DNA of 64,000 bases from Hyaloscypha bicolor E (lineage: Eukaryota > Ascomycota > Leotiomycetes > Helotiales > Hyaloscyphaceae), in assembly GCF_002865645.1 (NCBI RefSeq), contig NW_020194626.1:1-64000 (forward strand). The letters run 5' to 3'. Positions 49,301 through 59,742 of the stretch are shown here, one piece after another. Below the pieces are notes generated by a model. That model was not told where the DNA came from. It searched no databases and saw nothing but the letters and a program-made list of their open reading frames with translations. The stretch's first letter is position 1. Each line of letters starts with the position of its first letter. Made by a program: the position numbers and the translations under genes.

Positions 49301-50579
49301 ATAGGAAAGATCTAAAATTGGATCCTAGGCTTTATATATAATAATACCTAGAACGGGCTCCCTAAGTAGCTTTAGTAAAAGTTAACTAAAAAGTAAGTAT
49401 TTCTAGTTAAGAATAAGTAAGAAAAAAAGAGAGAGAGTTATAAGAGAGCCAAGGGTAAGTAATAAGAAAGTAAAGCGGCTATAATTAGTTAGCTATAAAC
49501 CTTATTAGATACTGAGTTTCTTATTTTAATATATATATATATTTATAAGAGAATAAAACCTAAAATAATATTAAGCTAATTATAAGATATAAGAAAAAGT
49601 ATATTAGATATTAGATCTATTTTTTCTTAATTATCTTAATCTTAATAAATATTTATATATAATTTATTAGACCTTATATAATAGATTTATTTAGGAGAAA
49701 TAAAATTAATTAGTCTAGAGAATTTAATAATAATAATTAAACTTTTATTTAGTATAATAAGTAAAATACTAGTAATAGCCCGGGTACTTTAGGTTTTATT
49801 TATAAAGCTAAAGATATTATATTTATTAATTCTTTATATCTAATAAAAAAATATATATTTATATTTTTAATATATTTATTATTATAAAATAATACTTATA
49901 TAGTCTATAAGATTAATTATAGTTCTTTTTACTAAAGAAAAAAATAGTAAAATTAAAGAAAGATCTAATAGCCTATTACTATTATTATTATTAATAGCTT
50001 TAATATTATTATTATTATTAGAATTAGTTTTAGTAATACTTTCTATAATACTTTCTATATTATTTTATGGCTTCTAGAGATTAGTAAATAGAAAAGAATT
50101 CTAGTATTATAATAGAGATATAAAATATAGAATAATATAGAAATAAAAAATAGATTTCTAAACTAAAAAGGAAAGAGAAGTAATATATAAGCGGGTTGCG
50201 GATTATATAGATATCCGGAGGTTATATAATAGAATTATATAACTAGGGAATAAAATTCTTACTATAGTATATATAAGTTAATTAAACCTAAAAATAAGAG
50301 TCTATAAAAGAAATAAAAAGTAAGAGCCAGAATTAAAAAAGAGAATTATATATATATATCTTTATTTATTTATTAGTTTATTAGATTTCTTTTTATTTTT
50401 AAAGTTTTATATTTATATTAGTAAATAATACTTTCCTGAGCTTTTTAGGCCTCTTTAGTCTATTATTTAATTTCCTTAAGTTCCTATATTTTTTAAGTAT
50501 TTTCTAGCTTTTTATAAGTAATTTTAAAATAGAAATCTTTATATAAAGTCTTATTCTAGTATAAAATAAGGAAAATTAT
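37343..50579. mobile_element. Long RIP-mutated block, nested repeat relics, no intact gene
   Basis: About 13 kb of AT-rich, CA-poor DNA. Short frames (for example 39,074-39,289) have only Lys/Ile/Asn-type composition and are not credible genes. Degenerate short tandem repeats occur at about 42,360-42,620 (TTAAGTA(A/G)CTAGTT units) and about 44,630-44,700 (18-bp GAGAATTATA units). No LTR pair or transposase motif could be read in this block. Confidence 0.5.
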
Positions 50580-53136
50580 CTAGATATCTTTAGGGCCCAG
50601 ATATATATTATAATAGAAAAGGTTAAAGATAGTTTAAATAAAATCTAGTAAGACTATAAGTTTCTGGGTTCTTTTATTATTAGAACTAGTATAGAATACT
50701 AGTTTATTTATATTATTAATAAATTAATAATAGCAGATAAGTCTACTAATATAGAAAAAGAAATAAGGAAATAGCTACTAAAAAACTATATTAGAAAGAA
50801 TAAAAAAGACTTAATTATTTATTTTAAATTAAAAGCTATTTATTAAAAAATATTTATTAGAATTTATATAAAGAATCTAGTAAAAGAAATAAAAGAAAAC
50901 TTACTATTAACTTCTTTAGAAAGTTAGATAGTTTTTTATTTAGCTTTTTAATTCTTTATATTATTAAATATTTACTTATAAAGAACTAGCTATAAAACTA
51001 TAGTCTATAATTCTATAAGACTAGATCCGGCTATATTTTAATTTATAAGACTTTAAAGGGCTTTAGGTAACCTATTACTAGTATAAGGAATTATAGCCTA
51101 AATAGTAGTCTAAATAACTCTTGTATTTATAGCCTATTAAGCTTATATAATAGTATAAGTACTATTAGAAAAATAATTAGGTTAAGTAATATAGCTTATA
51201 GTAAAAGGAAATACGAAAAGAAGTAGTTATAGGGCTATTAAAATAGAAGAAACCTGAAATAAAATAGAAATAGTACTTAGTAGCTATATAATAATAGTAA
51301 TTAGAGAAATAGATATAGTAAATATTTCTAGAAGAAAAGATATAGAATAAAAATACTAAAAAGAGCTAGAGATCTAAAATATTTTAGGTATAAAGAAAAA
51401 GGTAAATATAAACGGAATTCTAGAGCTATAAGGTTTAAGTTTACTAGTATTACTATTCTAGATAAATAAAATAGCAGCCTCTATATTATATTTATTATTA
51501 GTAGGTTAATAGAATTTATAATATTAGATATTATTATACTAATATTTAGCTATAGGATATATAGTATTAGAATAGGTTTTAAGAAATAGTAGTATTATTT
51601 TAAAAAGTAAAAATTTAAAAGTATAAAATATTTATATAATAAAAGAACTTAATAATTCTATTAGTATTATTTTTAAAAGTAAAAAAGAAGTTTTAAAAAT
51701 AATATATTTAATAATAAATAATATCTATTTTAATATATCTAGTTATTCTATAACTAGCTTATTTAATTACCCTATATTATTAGAAGTATTATTAATAAAG
51801 AGCTATTTCTAAATAAAGTTCTAAATTATTAAAAACTATATAGGTATTCTTCTAGCCTATATATTACTTATATATTCTATATTTATTAGAATAACTTATT
51901 TAAGAATTCTATTTTATATAATAGTAGTATTATATTTACTAGTTAGCTTCTCGAATTCTCTTAATATTAGTAGTTATCCTAAGGCTATATATGCCCGAAC
52001 TATATATTAGAGCTAGTAATAAGTTTAAATATATAATTAGTTATTATTTCTATTAGTATTTCTTATATAAATATTAGCTATATTTATATTATAAAATATA
52101 AGCTTTTAATAATATTATTCTAATATTTCTTTTAATAGAAACTTATTAATATTTATATTAATATATAAGTAAACTATTTATATAAAGCTATATAAGATTA
52201 TATTACTTATTCTAAATTAAATAATTATTAAGAATTATATTATAAAGTTCTATATCTATAAAATAATTCTAGTATTATATCCTGCCTAGAGGTCTTATAT
52301 ATAGTCTAAATAGCTTACTAGCTATTATATTAGATCTAGATCTATCTTTTCTAATTCTATAAATATTCTATAAGTTTATAAACCTATATATCTCGTTTTG
52401 GATCTATTATATATAAAGTATTAGTAAAGTAATCCGGTCCTATAGATATTAGTAATTATAACTCCCGGTATAGACTAGTTCCTAAAAGTAGTTCTATATA
52501 TACTAATCGGAATTAGTTATATAATCCGGTATTATAATACTAGATCTAATAGCCTTAATAAAAAGTAGTATAATTATTAGTATCTAATATTCTCTTCTAA
52601 TAATAGAAAAAATAAAAGGCAAATATAGTAAAACGGAATTATTTATATATTATTAGTATAGCTAGCTCTTCTAAAGCTTCTATTACTAGAATTCAATCTA
52701 CTAATTCTCGGTACTTTTCCCAGAAATAAAATAGTTCTTTATATATATAACTAATAAATTAGCTATTTATAAGAATATAAAATATACTTTAGTAATAAAG
52801 GAGAGTTTAGAGTCTTAATTAGCCCTAAAGAAATAAGAGCAATAGCCTATTTAAGTACAAATCTAAAAATACTATTATATAATTAAATAAGTAGTCTAAT
52901 TAGAGATTCTAATATATATCTAGATAATATTATATAAATAAGTATTAATATAAGTATATATCTCGATTTCAAATAATAATAGCTTATTATATTTATTAAT
53001 TAACTAAATCTAGTCTGGTTTAGATATAATATATTTTTCTTTTTTAAATTATATCTATTATATTTATAATATAATTATTTCGGGATCTAAGAGTTATAAT
53101 ATTATATATAAGTTTTCCCTATAAATAATAAAATAT
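50580..53136 (+). mobile_element. Copia-like retroelement relic (gag zinc knuckle, later parts)
   Basis: On the plus strand about 51,370-51,440 reads RDLKYFRYKEKGKYKRNSRA, which is a retroelement Gag zinc knuckle (CFRCKEKGHYKRNC type) after Cys-to-Tyr, His and Cys losses of the RIP kind. The preceding 700 bases read as a charged Gag-like protein. The following 1.6 kb may hold protease and integrase, but I cannot place their motifs. The Gag-only element at 53,142 is inserted in its right part. Confidence 0.45.
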
Positions 53137-53141
53137 ATTAG

Positions 53142-53284
53142 TATTGCAAAATAGCAAGGAATAGTGATTTGCATAAGTGGTTGTCTGATTAAAAGAAGCT
53201 CTAAAGGGAGCCTCTGGATCTAGCTAAATAAAAGGGGCCGCTGAGTAAGCGAAGCTAAGCTCCCTAGTACCCGTACATACGACA
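53142..53284 (-). repeat. 3' LTR of the Gag-only element
   Basis: 143 bp. Read on the minus strand it starts TGTCGTATGTACGGGTACTA and ends in GCAATA. It differs from the other LTR at two sites (ATTGC against ATCGC, GGAATAG against GGAACAG). Confidence 0.88.
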
Positions 53285-53292
53285 CACCCCCC
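53285..53292 (-). other. Polypurine tract of the Gag-only element
   Basis: Read on the minus strand as GGGGGGTG, directly before the 3' LTR start TGTCGT. Confidence 0.6.
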
Positions 53293-53612
53293 AGAGGCTT
53301 CTAATTCTATATATAAAGGAAATAGCTAGTAAAGTACTCCCACGGAGCACCCCTAGCCAAAAGGAGTATGTGTGTAGTCTATCTCCCCTAATTGAGAGCT
53401 AAGAAACCATTATTCCCTAACGCCTCACATTAAGCTAATAGAACCAAAAGGGGTAGGAAGCAGAGCGTCCCCAGACGTCTCCGGCAGTGCACTCAGTTCC
53501 CAAAAAAGCCTAGCTCCAGCCCCGGACGGCTCCGCAAGCCCAAAGCCAGGAAACCACATCGTACGCACTATTAATACTCAAAGTCCCCTGGTAACTTCCC
53601 TCCATTCTTCAT

Positions 53613-54767
53613 CTAACCCTTCTTCTCAAGCTGCCCACTTAGCTTCTCGTATCCCTTTGCCAAGCGTTCTCGTACGGCCTTCAATTGCTCGTCCGTAGGC
53701 TGTGGATCAAGTTTCCTGGTACAGGAACTAGTGGTTGCAAGCTCTAGAATGGAGCAATTAACGGGCTTCCACGGGTGCTTTTCCGCTCTTGTTTCCTTAC
53801 AAGGACACGAGTGGCCTTGCGAATCAGATCGTCCAGCGAGAGAAGCAAAGATCGCAAGTGAAGAGCGTTCGTTTTGCTGAATCAGGGCCTCAAAGATCCT
53901 TCCGTATTGCTCGAGCGTACGAACGGGCTCTCCAAGCGCATTAGCCTCAATTACCAAAGCGAGTTGCTGTGCTCCCCAAATAGGTATAAACTTGGCTGCT
54001 ACCACTTGAAGAAAGTCCTTGATTGCCAGGAATCCTTCGACTTCTGCAACTCGGTAGGTTTGAGCTCGTACAAGAGCTTGGTACCAATCATTAATCCAGG
54101 CTATGGGAGATTCTCTACCTATTCTGCCACGGTCCAGAATTCTGTTATAATCCTCCCTTACTTGTTCCCGCGTATTGTTCTCCGATGGCTGGAATTTCTC
54201 GCGAAGAGCTCGTACGACGTTCTGAAGAGAGAGCCTCTGCTGGGAAACGAGTAACTCAAAGTGTGGTGCGAGCAGAGCAGGTTCTACCGTACGGCGTACC
54301 CAATCCCAGATATTCTGATACCGAGAGCTTTGCGTTGACCAATTCGATTGCTTGACAGAGTACTCCTTGAGCCTGAACGAGTATTCCTCCTTAATATCGT
54401 CAAAACGAGCTGGACGTGGAGCTCTTGGTCGTGCTCCCTTCTCTGCTTCTGGCCTCCCATCCGCATCCCATATCGCCAATGGAGTGTTTCGCTCAATATT
54501 CGATTGCTCAATCATTTGATCGATCGTGAGAGGTGGGGGGGGGCTCTGCGGAGAGCAGGTGAGAAGCTTCTGGAGCATCGCACCATACGTTTCGAAAGGT
54601 GGAGTTGATTTTAAGCTCTGCGTACCACGCAGGGAAGCTTCTGCGATCAGTAAGGCGTATATCGGAGACTGGTGGAGCTGCCATTCTGAAGAGAGGAATA
54701 AAGGATGAGAAAACCAGGTGAAACGTGTCCTTCTGGCGGTCACGACCGTGGTGAGAACAAACCGCAA
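53613..54767 (-). CDS. Copia-type Gag protein, 384 aa
   Basis: The intact frame encodes the capsid-like protein of the Gag-only element. Residues about 115-135 (FDDIKEEYSFRLKEYSVKQ) and the region around 200-235 (NTREQVREDYNRIL, IAWINDWYQALV) align in spacing with the RIPed gag of the Copia element at 7.8-8.6 kb. Near residues 320-340 the pattern CPCKE..(K)HPWKPVNC gives an atypical zinc knuckle (C-x-C-x8-H-x5-C) often seen in fungal Copia Gags. The C-terminus is a charged helix (EQLKAVRERLAKGYEKL). The first 60 residues lack Gag features, so the true start may be downstream. Transcription would start in the LTR at 54,828-54,970. Confidence 0.75.
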   Translation of the reverse strand: MRFVLTTVVTARRTRFTWFSHPLFLSSEWQLHQSPIYALLIAEASLRGTQSLKSTPPFETYGAMLQKLLTCSPQSPPPPLTIDQMIEQSNIERNTPLAIWDADGRPEAEKGARPRAPRPARFDDIKEEYSFRLKEYSVKQSNWSTQSSRYQNIWDWVRRTVEPALLAPHFELLVSQQRLSLQNVVRALREKFQPSENNTREQVREDYNRILDRGRIGRESPIAWINDWYQALVRAQTYRVAEVEGFLAIKDFLQVVAAKFIPIWGAQQLALVIEANALGEPVRTLEQYGRIFEALIQQNERSSLAIFASLAGRSDSQGHSCPCKETRAEKHPWKPVNCSILELATTSSCTRKLDPQPTDEQLKAVRERLAKGYEKLSGQLEKKG

Positions 54768-54813
54768 TTACTAGAACGCTTACTAATTGCTAATAGAGGT
54801 GTGCAGCTAGTGC

Positions 54814-54827
54814 GCCGGGCTCATAAC
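54814..54827 (-). other. Primer-binding site of the Gag-only element
   Basis: Reads GTTATGAGCCCGGC on the minus strand, immediately after the 5' LTR. It is the same 14 bases as at 7,607-7,620 and is complementary to an initiator-Met tRNA anticodon arm. Confidence 0.65.
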
Positions 54828-54970
54828 TATCGCAAAATAGCAAGGAACAGTGATTTGCATAAGTGGTTGTCTGATTAAAAGAAGCTCTAAAGGGAGCCTC
54901 TGGATCTAGCTAAATAAAAGGGGCCGCTGAGTAAGCGAAGCTAAGCTCCCTAGTACCCGTACATACGACA
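54828..54970 (-). repeat. 5' LTR of the Gag-only element
   Basis: 143 bp, TGTCGTATG... to ...GCGATA on the minus strand. Like the LTRs of the 7.4-kb element it runs TG...TA rather than TG...CA. Confidence 0.88.
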
Positions 54971-54975
54971 ATTAG

Positions 54976-55660
54976 TAAATAAGGCTCTAACTTTCTAAGC
55001 TAGAGCAAAATAGTAAAGTATAAAAAGGCTAACCGGGTTACTAATAAACCTTATTAACGGAAATATATATATAAATACCGCCGTTTATAACCTGTAACCT
55101 GCCTATTATTTAGCTTACTTTATAGTATTATAAATAGTTATTTGTTTACTACTTACCTATTTATTATAATTATATAATAGATAAGATTAAGTTTCTTATA
55201 TATATGAATAATTCTAGTAATTAAAGCTATATAGCTATAATTCTTAAGATTCTCAAGTATTTTCTTATTTATATTTCCCAGATAATATAGAATTATAATC
55301 TATATAAAAAGAAAATATATATTTACTATTTAAGTATATATTTGAATATTTTATTCTTATAGTTAGTATTTAATTATATAGATATTAATATTGATTTTCT
55401 ATAAATCTTTTAATCTTATTATAATTATTTTATAGGAAATATTTATATAAGCCTATTTAATAATAGTATTATAATATAGTAAAAGATTTATAGAGTATTA
55501 TAGTATTTTAATATAATTAAATAAGGTATTAATAATATTAATATATTATAAGTTCAGGCCATATATTACTATTATAAAGTACTTTTAGTAATATAAGTAC
55601 TAAATTACTGGAGTAATAGTAAGGCATATCCTAAAAATAGAGGGACAGGTATATACGGTT
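54976..55660. other. AT-rich relic, nothing recognised
   Basis: RIP-type DNA that is the continuation of the sequence interrupted by the Gag-only element. No gene is readable. Confidence 0.5.
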
Positions 55661-55768
55661 ATCAGAAATCAGAAAATCAGAAATCGAAAATCAGAAAATC
55701 AGAAATCGAAAATCAGAAAATCAAATCTCGCTTCTCTGTTTTGTCGACTAGCTAGCTGTGGGCCTCAG
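55661..55768 (-). repeat. Transposon-like terminal inverted sequence, right
   Basis: Read on the minus strand: CTGAGGCC, then GCTAGTCGACAAAACAGAG, then AAGCGA and a TGATTTTCTGATTTTCG tract. It is flanked by TA at 55,769-55,770 and matches the left end at 24,446. The inner part is a small tandem array of AATCAGAAATCG-type units. Confidence 0.65.
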
Positions 55769-55770
55769 TA

Positions 55771-56079
55771 CGGGTGATCCAAGCATGGCAAATCATCCAC
55801 CAGCATAGCGGCATCCCCATCTCCGATCGGAATTTCTGGGCCACAGTATACAGCGTGGCTCTCGGCGTCAATTATGGCGCGTTCGGCCTCGCCGTCACTG
55901 CCTTGCTCTCGGGGCTTCTTTGGCACGATATTCTGGCTAGAAAGCACATTGGTATTCACGCAATTGATTTTTATCGAGTGAATCTCCCGATCATTGCATG
56001 TGCTATGGCGGTGGGCTGTACGATCCTTGTGGGTGAGGTGTATATTGTCAGAGACAGAAGTCGTCCTTATGATTCATAA
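55771..56079 (+). pseudogene. C-terminal fragment of an ArsB/citrate-type ion transporter
   Basis: The frame is open from the edge of the transposon terminus (RVIQAW...) to a TAA. It contains VYSVALGVNYGAFG, a TALLSGLLWHDILA helix, FYRVNLPIIAC and a final helix VGCTILVGEVYIV. This is the last part of fungal arsenite-efflux/citrate-transporter-like (ion transporter superfamily) proteins as I remember them. The catalytic and earlier membrane part is missing on its left, where the transposon-like end begins. I could not find the missing N-terminal half at the other end of the block (24.4 kb). It is therefore a truncated gene. Confidence 0.55.
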
Positions 56080-56603
56080 TGGTTTATATAAGCTGTGCCT
56101 TCGGCTGCTGCTAGGTGCTCCATTTCATGGAAACGAATAGAACCGCAAAAGGCGATTCTATGACCAATAAGACATAGACTTCAAGGGATCATACATCGAC
56201 TTCTCAATTACGTCAAATTTGGATGACTGTGGCGTGGTAGGCCCTTCCCTAAAGGAGGAAGAGTCCAACCGCACAGCATAGAGAGTTACGAGCCTGGTAA
56301 CCATATGTCTGTGCATTACAGGGCCTTTAGCGACCAAAAGACCACTGAAGCAAAATCCAAACTTTTTAAATTAGTAAGAGAATCTTTAAAACTCTTTCTC
56401 AAAGTAATATTTACCTTCCTATCATTAATATGCTCTAAGCTTTAAAGGTTAGAGTTTATAGTTTTTTAATATAGCTTGATTAAAGTTGTCGATTTTGTTT
56501 TAACGAGGCCTGAAAAAGTCGCTAAAATCCACAGACATATGGTGACCGGGCTCGTTAGAAACGCGTCTAGTTATAGGTTGCTTAAAGATGCAGGTGCTCT
56601 ATC
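56080..56603. other. Intergenic, partly AT-rich, no gene
   Basis: A short RIP-like patch at about 56,360-56,480 lies between GC-balanced flanks. No supported frame. Confidence 0.4.
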
Positions 56604-59600
56604 TCAAGCATCATACAGGTCAATCGATGCCGCCCGATCATTCTCACTGCTTGTTGGTTGTGTGGGTCTTCTCCAAGTTGTTTTCCATATGCGACTGAGT
56701 AATCCACCATCCGTTCGAAGACGCATTTGGCGGACAAGATCCAAAAGCTCAGCTGTGTGATAAGTGCCAAAGATTTCTTCGATGATCAGATCCAGCGTCT
56801 TGCCATTGACTGTGGCATTAGGGTCTGCGCCGGACAATAGCAGCCGCTTCATCTGCTTGAATTCGTTGTGCAAGATGTTTCTATTCTGCAGATCACTCTT
56901 GACGTATATTATATAACTTAAATACCGTTTCCAGATCGTTGTGTCGTCGTATTTTGAGTTAGGATTTGCTCCGGCGTCAAAGAGCTTGTCACAAATGGAC
57001 ATTTGGTAAACCTTGGCAGGAGACGTCGACACGATGGTAAGGGTTTCGAATAAGACGCTGCCCGCATTGGGATCAGCGCCTTTAGAAAGCAGTAGGTCCC
57101 TCAATTTTAATTTTGACTTTGAGAAGTCATCGACCATGTTGTGGACGAAATTGCGCCATGTAGTTGAATCTCCGTCTACTGCATTAGGGTCTGCTCCGTG
57201 CTCGAGCAAAACTCGAACCATGGTCGTGGGGTCAATGCTGGGGGCCGGTATGCCGGGTGTTTCTGCAGGGAAGAACGCGTGGGACAATAATGGTCGATGC
57301 CACTGCCGGGATGAGACTAGGGAAGGGTCCTGCTCTAGCCTGTGGTTCACGTAGATGGATAAGCCATGCTGTACACATAATTCGAAGATCGAGTGCGACT
57401 TTGAATTGGTCAGAATCGCTCTGTCCAGCTTCAACGATTGGCGCTTTTGGGTCAACTTGATGCCGGTTTTTGAGGGATAAGCCAAACAGAGGAATCTCTC
57501 AAGTTCATCGACCACCTCTGTCTGTGCGACCATAGTTTCTATCTCGGACATGTAGGCATAGATTAGGAGTTCGTGGATCGAAATCTCAAACATAATCGAA
57601 GCTGGATCCGTGGGTATGGACTTGATGCCGGCGAGTAAGCCATGGCCGAGGGAGATCTTTGAGTCGAAGTTAGGTCCAGCTAATTCAATGAATTTTGCTT
57701 TGATATCCTTTTTATTCAAGAACTCGCCAACAGTCCGATGCAGAAAGTCTACCGTCCTGTAGATTTGGGTGAACGGCCGGGGTACGGTTTGCCCAAGTGC
57801 GGGTGAGACTTCGAGAAGTCCTTTGGTCCGGGCATCTAGTCGCTTTTGCATTCGTATCTCTTGCTTTCTTATTTTGCCGATAGAATCGGACTTGAACATA
57901 TCGTCGTGCTTATAACTGGTCTCTCGGCTCAGATTGAGAGCAAAGTTGGGATCCTCTCTGATGTCATCGAGGAAAGAATAAACAACAAGTGGTAAAATTC
58001 CTCTTGCGGTAAGGGCAACCAGAAATGTCTGCGCCATCTGTGTTTGGTACACTGGCTCCACAGAGTCCAGCATGTGTTGAAAAAACTCTTCCAAATCAAC
58101 TGGTAGATAGTGAAGCCTCCTCTGCAGATCTTTCAGATTATCTCCATACGTGAAGCCATTGAGTAGTGATTTCGTGACAAGTGCAACCCAGAGCCAAACT
58201 CCTTGTGCCCTCTCCACGATTTCGTTAACGAGTTCTTTGTATTCGGAATCTTCTTCTCTAGCCTGTTGGAAGTTGATATCATTCTCGAAATTACTACGGA
58301 CGTAGGCCTGGATATCCTTTCTTGTCAAATCTTGGAGATATAACCTTTGGTCCGGGTGCTTGTCAAACTCGTCCTTGAAAATCTGCCAAGGCCGACTAGA
58401 GACACAAATTTTAACGTTGGGAGAATTGGAAAGGTCTCTAATAATTGGCAAAAGGTCCCGCGGCTCGCCATCGAATTCATCCAAGCCGTCGATAAAGAAG
58501 CAGAATTTCGTCGAGGTTGTCAATCCTTGCTTCATTATACCGAAAACCTCTAGTAGCTCAGAGCGAGTCCAAGGATCTTGAGGTAAATTTGTCCATCGAT
58601 GAGGTACGCATGTTTGAATAAGATTAGGACACTTTCTCAAGATCTCATAAAGCAGTGTCTGTAAGAACCCCTCCTGAGACTTTTGCATTTTGGTTCCATA
58701 AAACCAAAAGAAGAAGCTTGCCGTAACCAATAAGTCAGATCCAGCCCATTCCTGAAGCGCTGCCTTTATCTTAGCATGCTCATAAATGAACTTCATAAGT
58801 GTTGATTTGCCAGAGCCAGGCTTTCCGCCAACCCAATATGGTGGCTGATTATGACTAGAAACCTCTAGCCATTCCAAGAATTTTATGTGATTTTCGGGTC
58901 CAGAACTTTCAGCTCTCGGTCTAGAAGGTCGTAGCATCCATTCAAGGGTTGCATTATAAGCCTCAGGGATCTGGTCAAATCGTACTCTGATTTCTCTGAA
59001 TCTCAGACTTTTCAGAATGTTTTGTTCCGTCAAAATCTCCTGTCCGGTTCGAACTAAGTCGGCAAGATTCTCCTGCAATTTGTCGAAGTTCGACTTAACG
59101 ACTTCGCCTTTTGATTTGCCAATCTGGTCGATTCTGGCTCTCAACTGAAGTAATTCCTCTGTCCGTTGGATACTGCTTCTTTTATTTTCGTCAACCATCG
59201 CATTCAAAGTGGACACGATTGTTGAATTTTGGTCCCTGGAGAACGCCAGTTAGAAACCATACATTAAAAGACCCGGGAAGATACATTCTAGCTAAAACAG
59301 AGCAAGTCACTTACGTCAACATTGCCGTAAGTTGGGTGGCTATCTCGTTTCGATGTGCCACTAAACGTCCTTCGAGTCGACTAATTTCTTCCTTTTCCCA
59401 CGCACTTCTCAGAGCTTTCCGAAAACTACTCCATTTGCTGTCCTTCTTTGCTCTGAGAGCCTCTATCAATCTCAATAGGTCCTCTGCATCCTGACTGCAT
59501 TCTGCCCTCAGCTCAAGAAGGGCTTTGTCGTAGGACTTTGTCCCAGTCAGTTTCGGCTGCTCGAGTGTGCGATTGAGTTCCAACAGCCTTGTGGCAATTG

Positions 59601-59742
59601 CCTCCAGGTAGACATGGTTTTCGGAACTGCCAGTGCTGGATTTGTATATTTCATAGGTTGAGGAGATCAATTTCGAACTGTAATCGACGAACTGGACAAT
59701 GTTGCCAGCAAGGCCAATAGCCGTAAATGGATCAAGCACCAT
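56604..59742 (-). CDS. NLR-like receptor: N-terminal STAND domain, NACHT, ankyrin repeats
   Basis: Minus-strand exons 59,742-59,315 and 59,235-56,604 give 1,019 aa. The 79-bp intron (GTAAGT...CTCCAG, branch CTAAC) joins AMLT to DQNSTIVS in frame. Residues 1-140 match the N-terminal domain of fungal NACHT/STAND proteins (DPFTAIGLAGNIVQFVDYSSK, SesA-like). A coiled, charged region follows. The NACHT NTPase starts at about 275 with the P-loop GGKPGSGKST (279-288) and Walker B FFIDGLDEFDG (389-399), then SSRPW. About 800-990 hold four ankyrin-like units (LLEHGADPNA, LLLSKGADPNA, LFDAGANPNS, LLLSGADPNA). The protein is a cytosolic signal-sensing ATPase, probably in allorecognition or defence. It appears intact, with no RIP-type stops, unlike the HET genes in the window. 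It is divergent from cpc-1 across 3 kb. Confidence 0.85.

Larger units (their letters stand above)
53142..54970 (-). mobile_element. Gag-only non-autonomous LTR retrotransposon (TR-GAG-like)
   Basis: 1,829 bp on the minus strand, flanked by the 5-bp target duplication ATTAG (53,137-53,141 and 54,971-54,975). It has two 143-bp LTRs with only two differences, both C/T. A primer-binding site identical to that of the 7.4-kb Copia element lies next to the 5' LTR, and a G6 tract lies next to the 3' LTR. Between the LTRs is a single intact Gag reading frame, with no protease, integrase or reverse transcriptase and no room for them. The insertion is young compared with the surrounding RIPed DNA. It would need pol from another Copia-type element. 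Confidence 0.85.

Noticed and set aside
53874..54708. Plus-strand frames opposite the intact Gag
   Set aside because: The minus-strand Gag has domain matches and correct LTR orientation, so these are shadows.
24446..55768. Starship-type giant element with a captain recombinase
   Set aside because: No tyrosine-recombinase (DUF3435) motif could be read near either end, and the termini are inverted with TA, which is unlike Starships.
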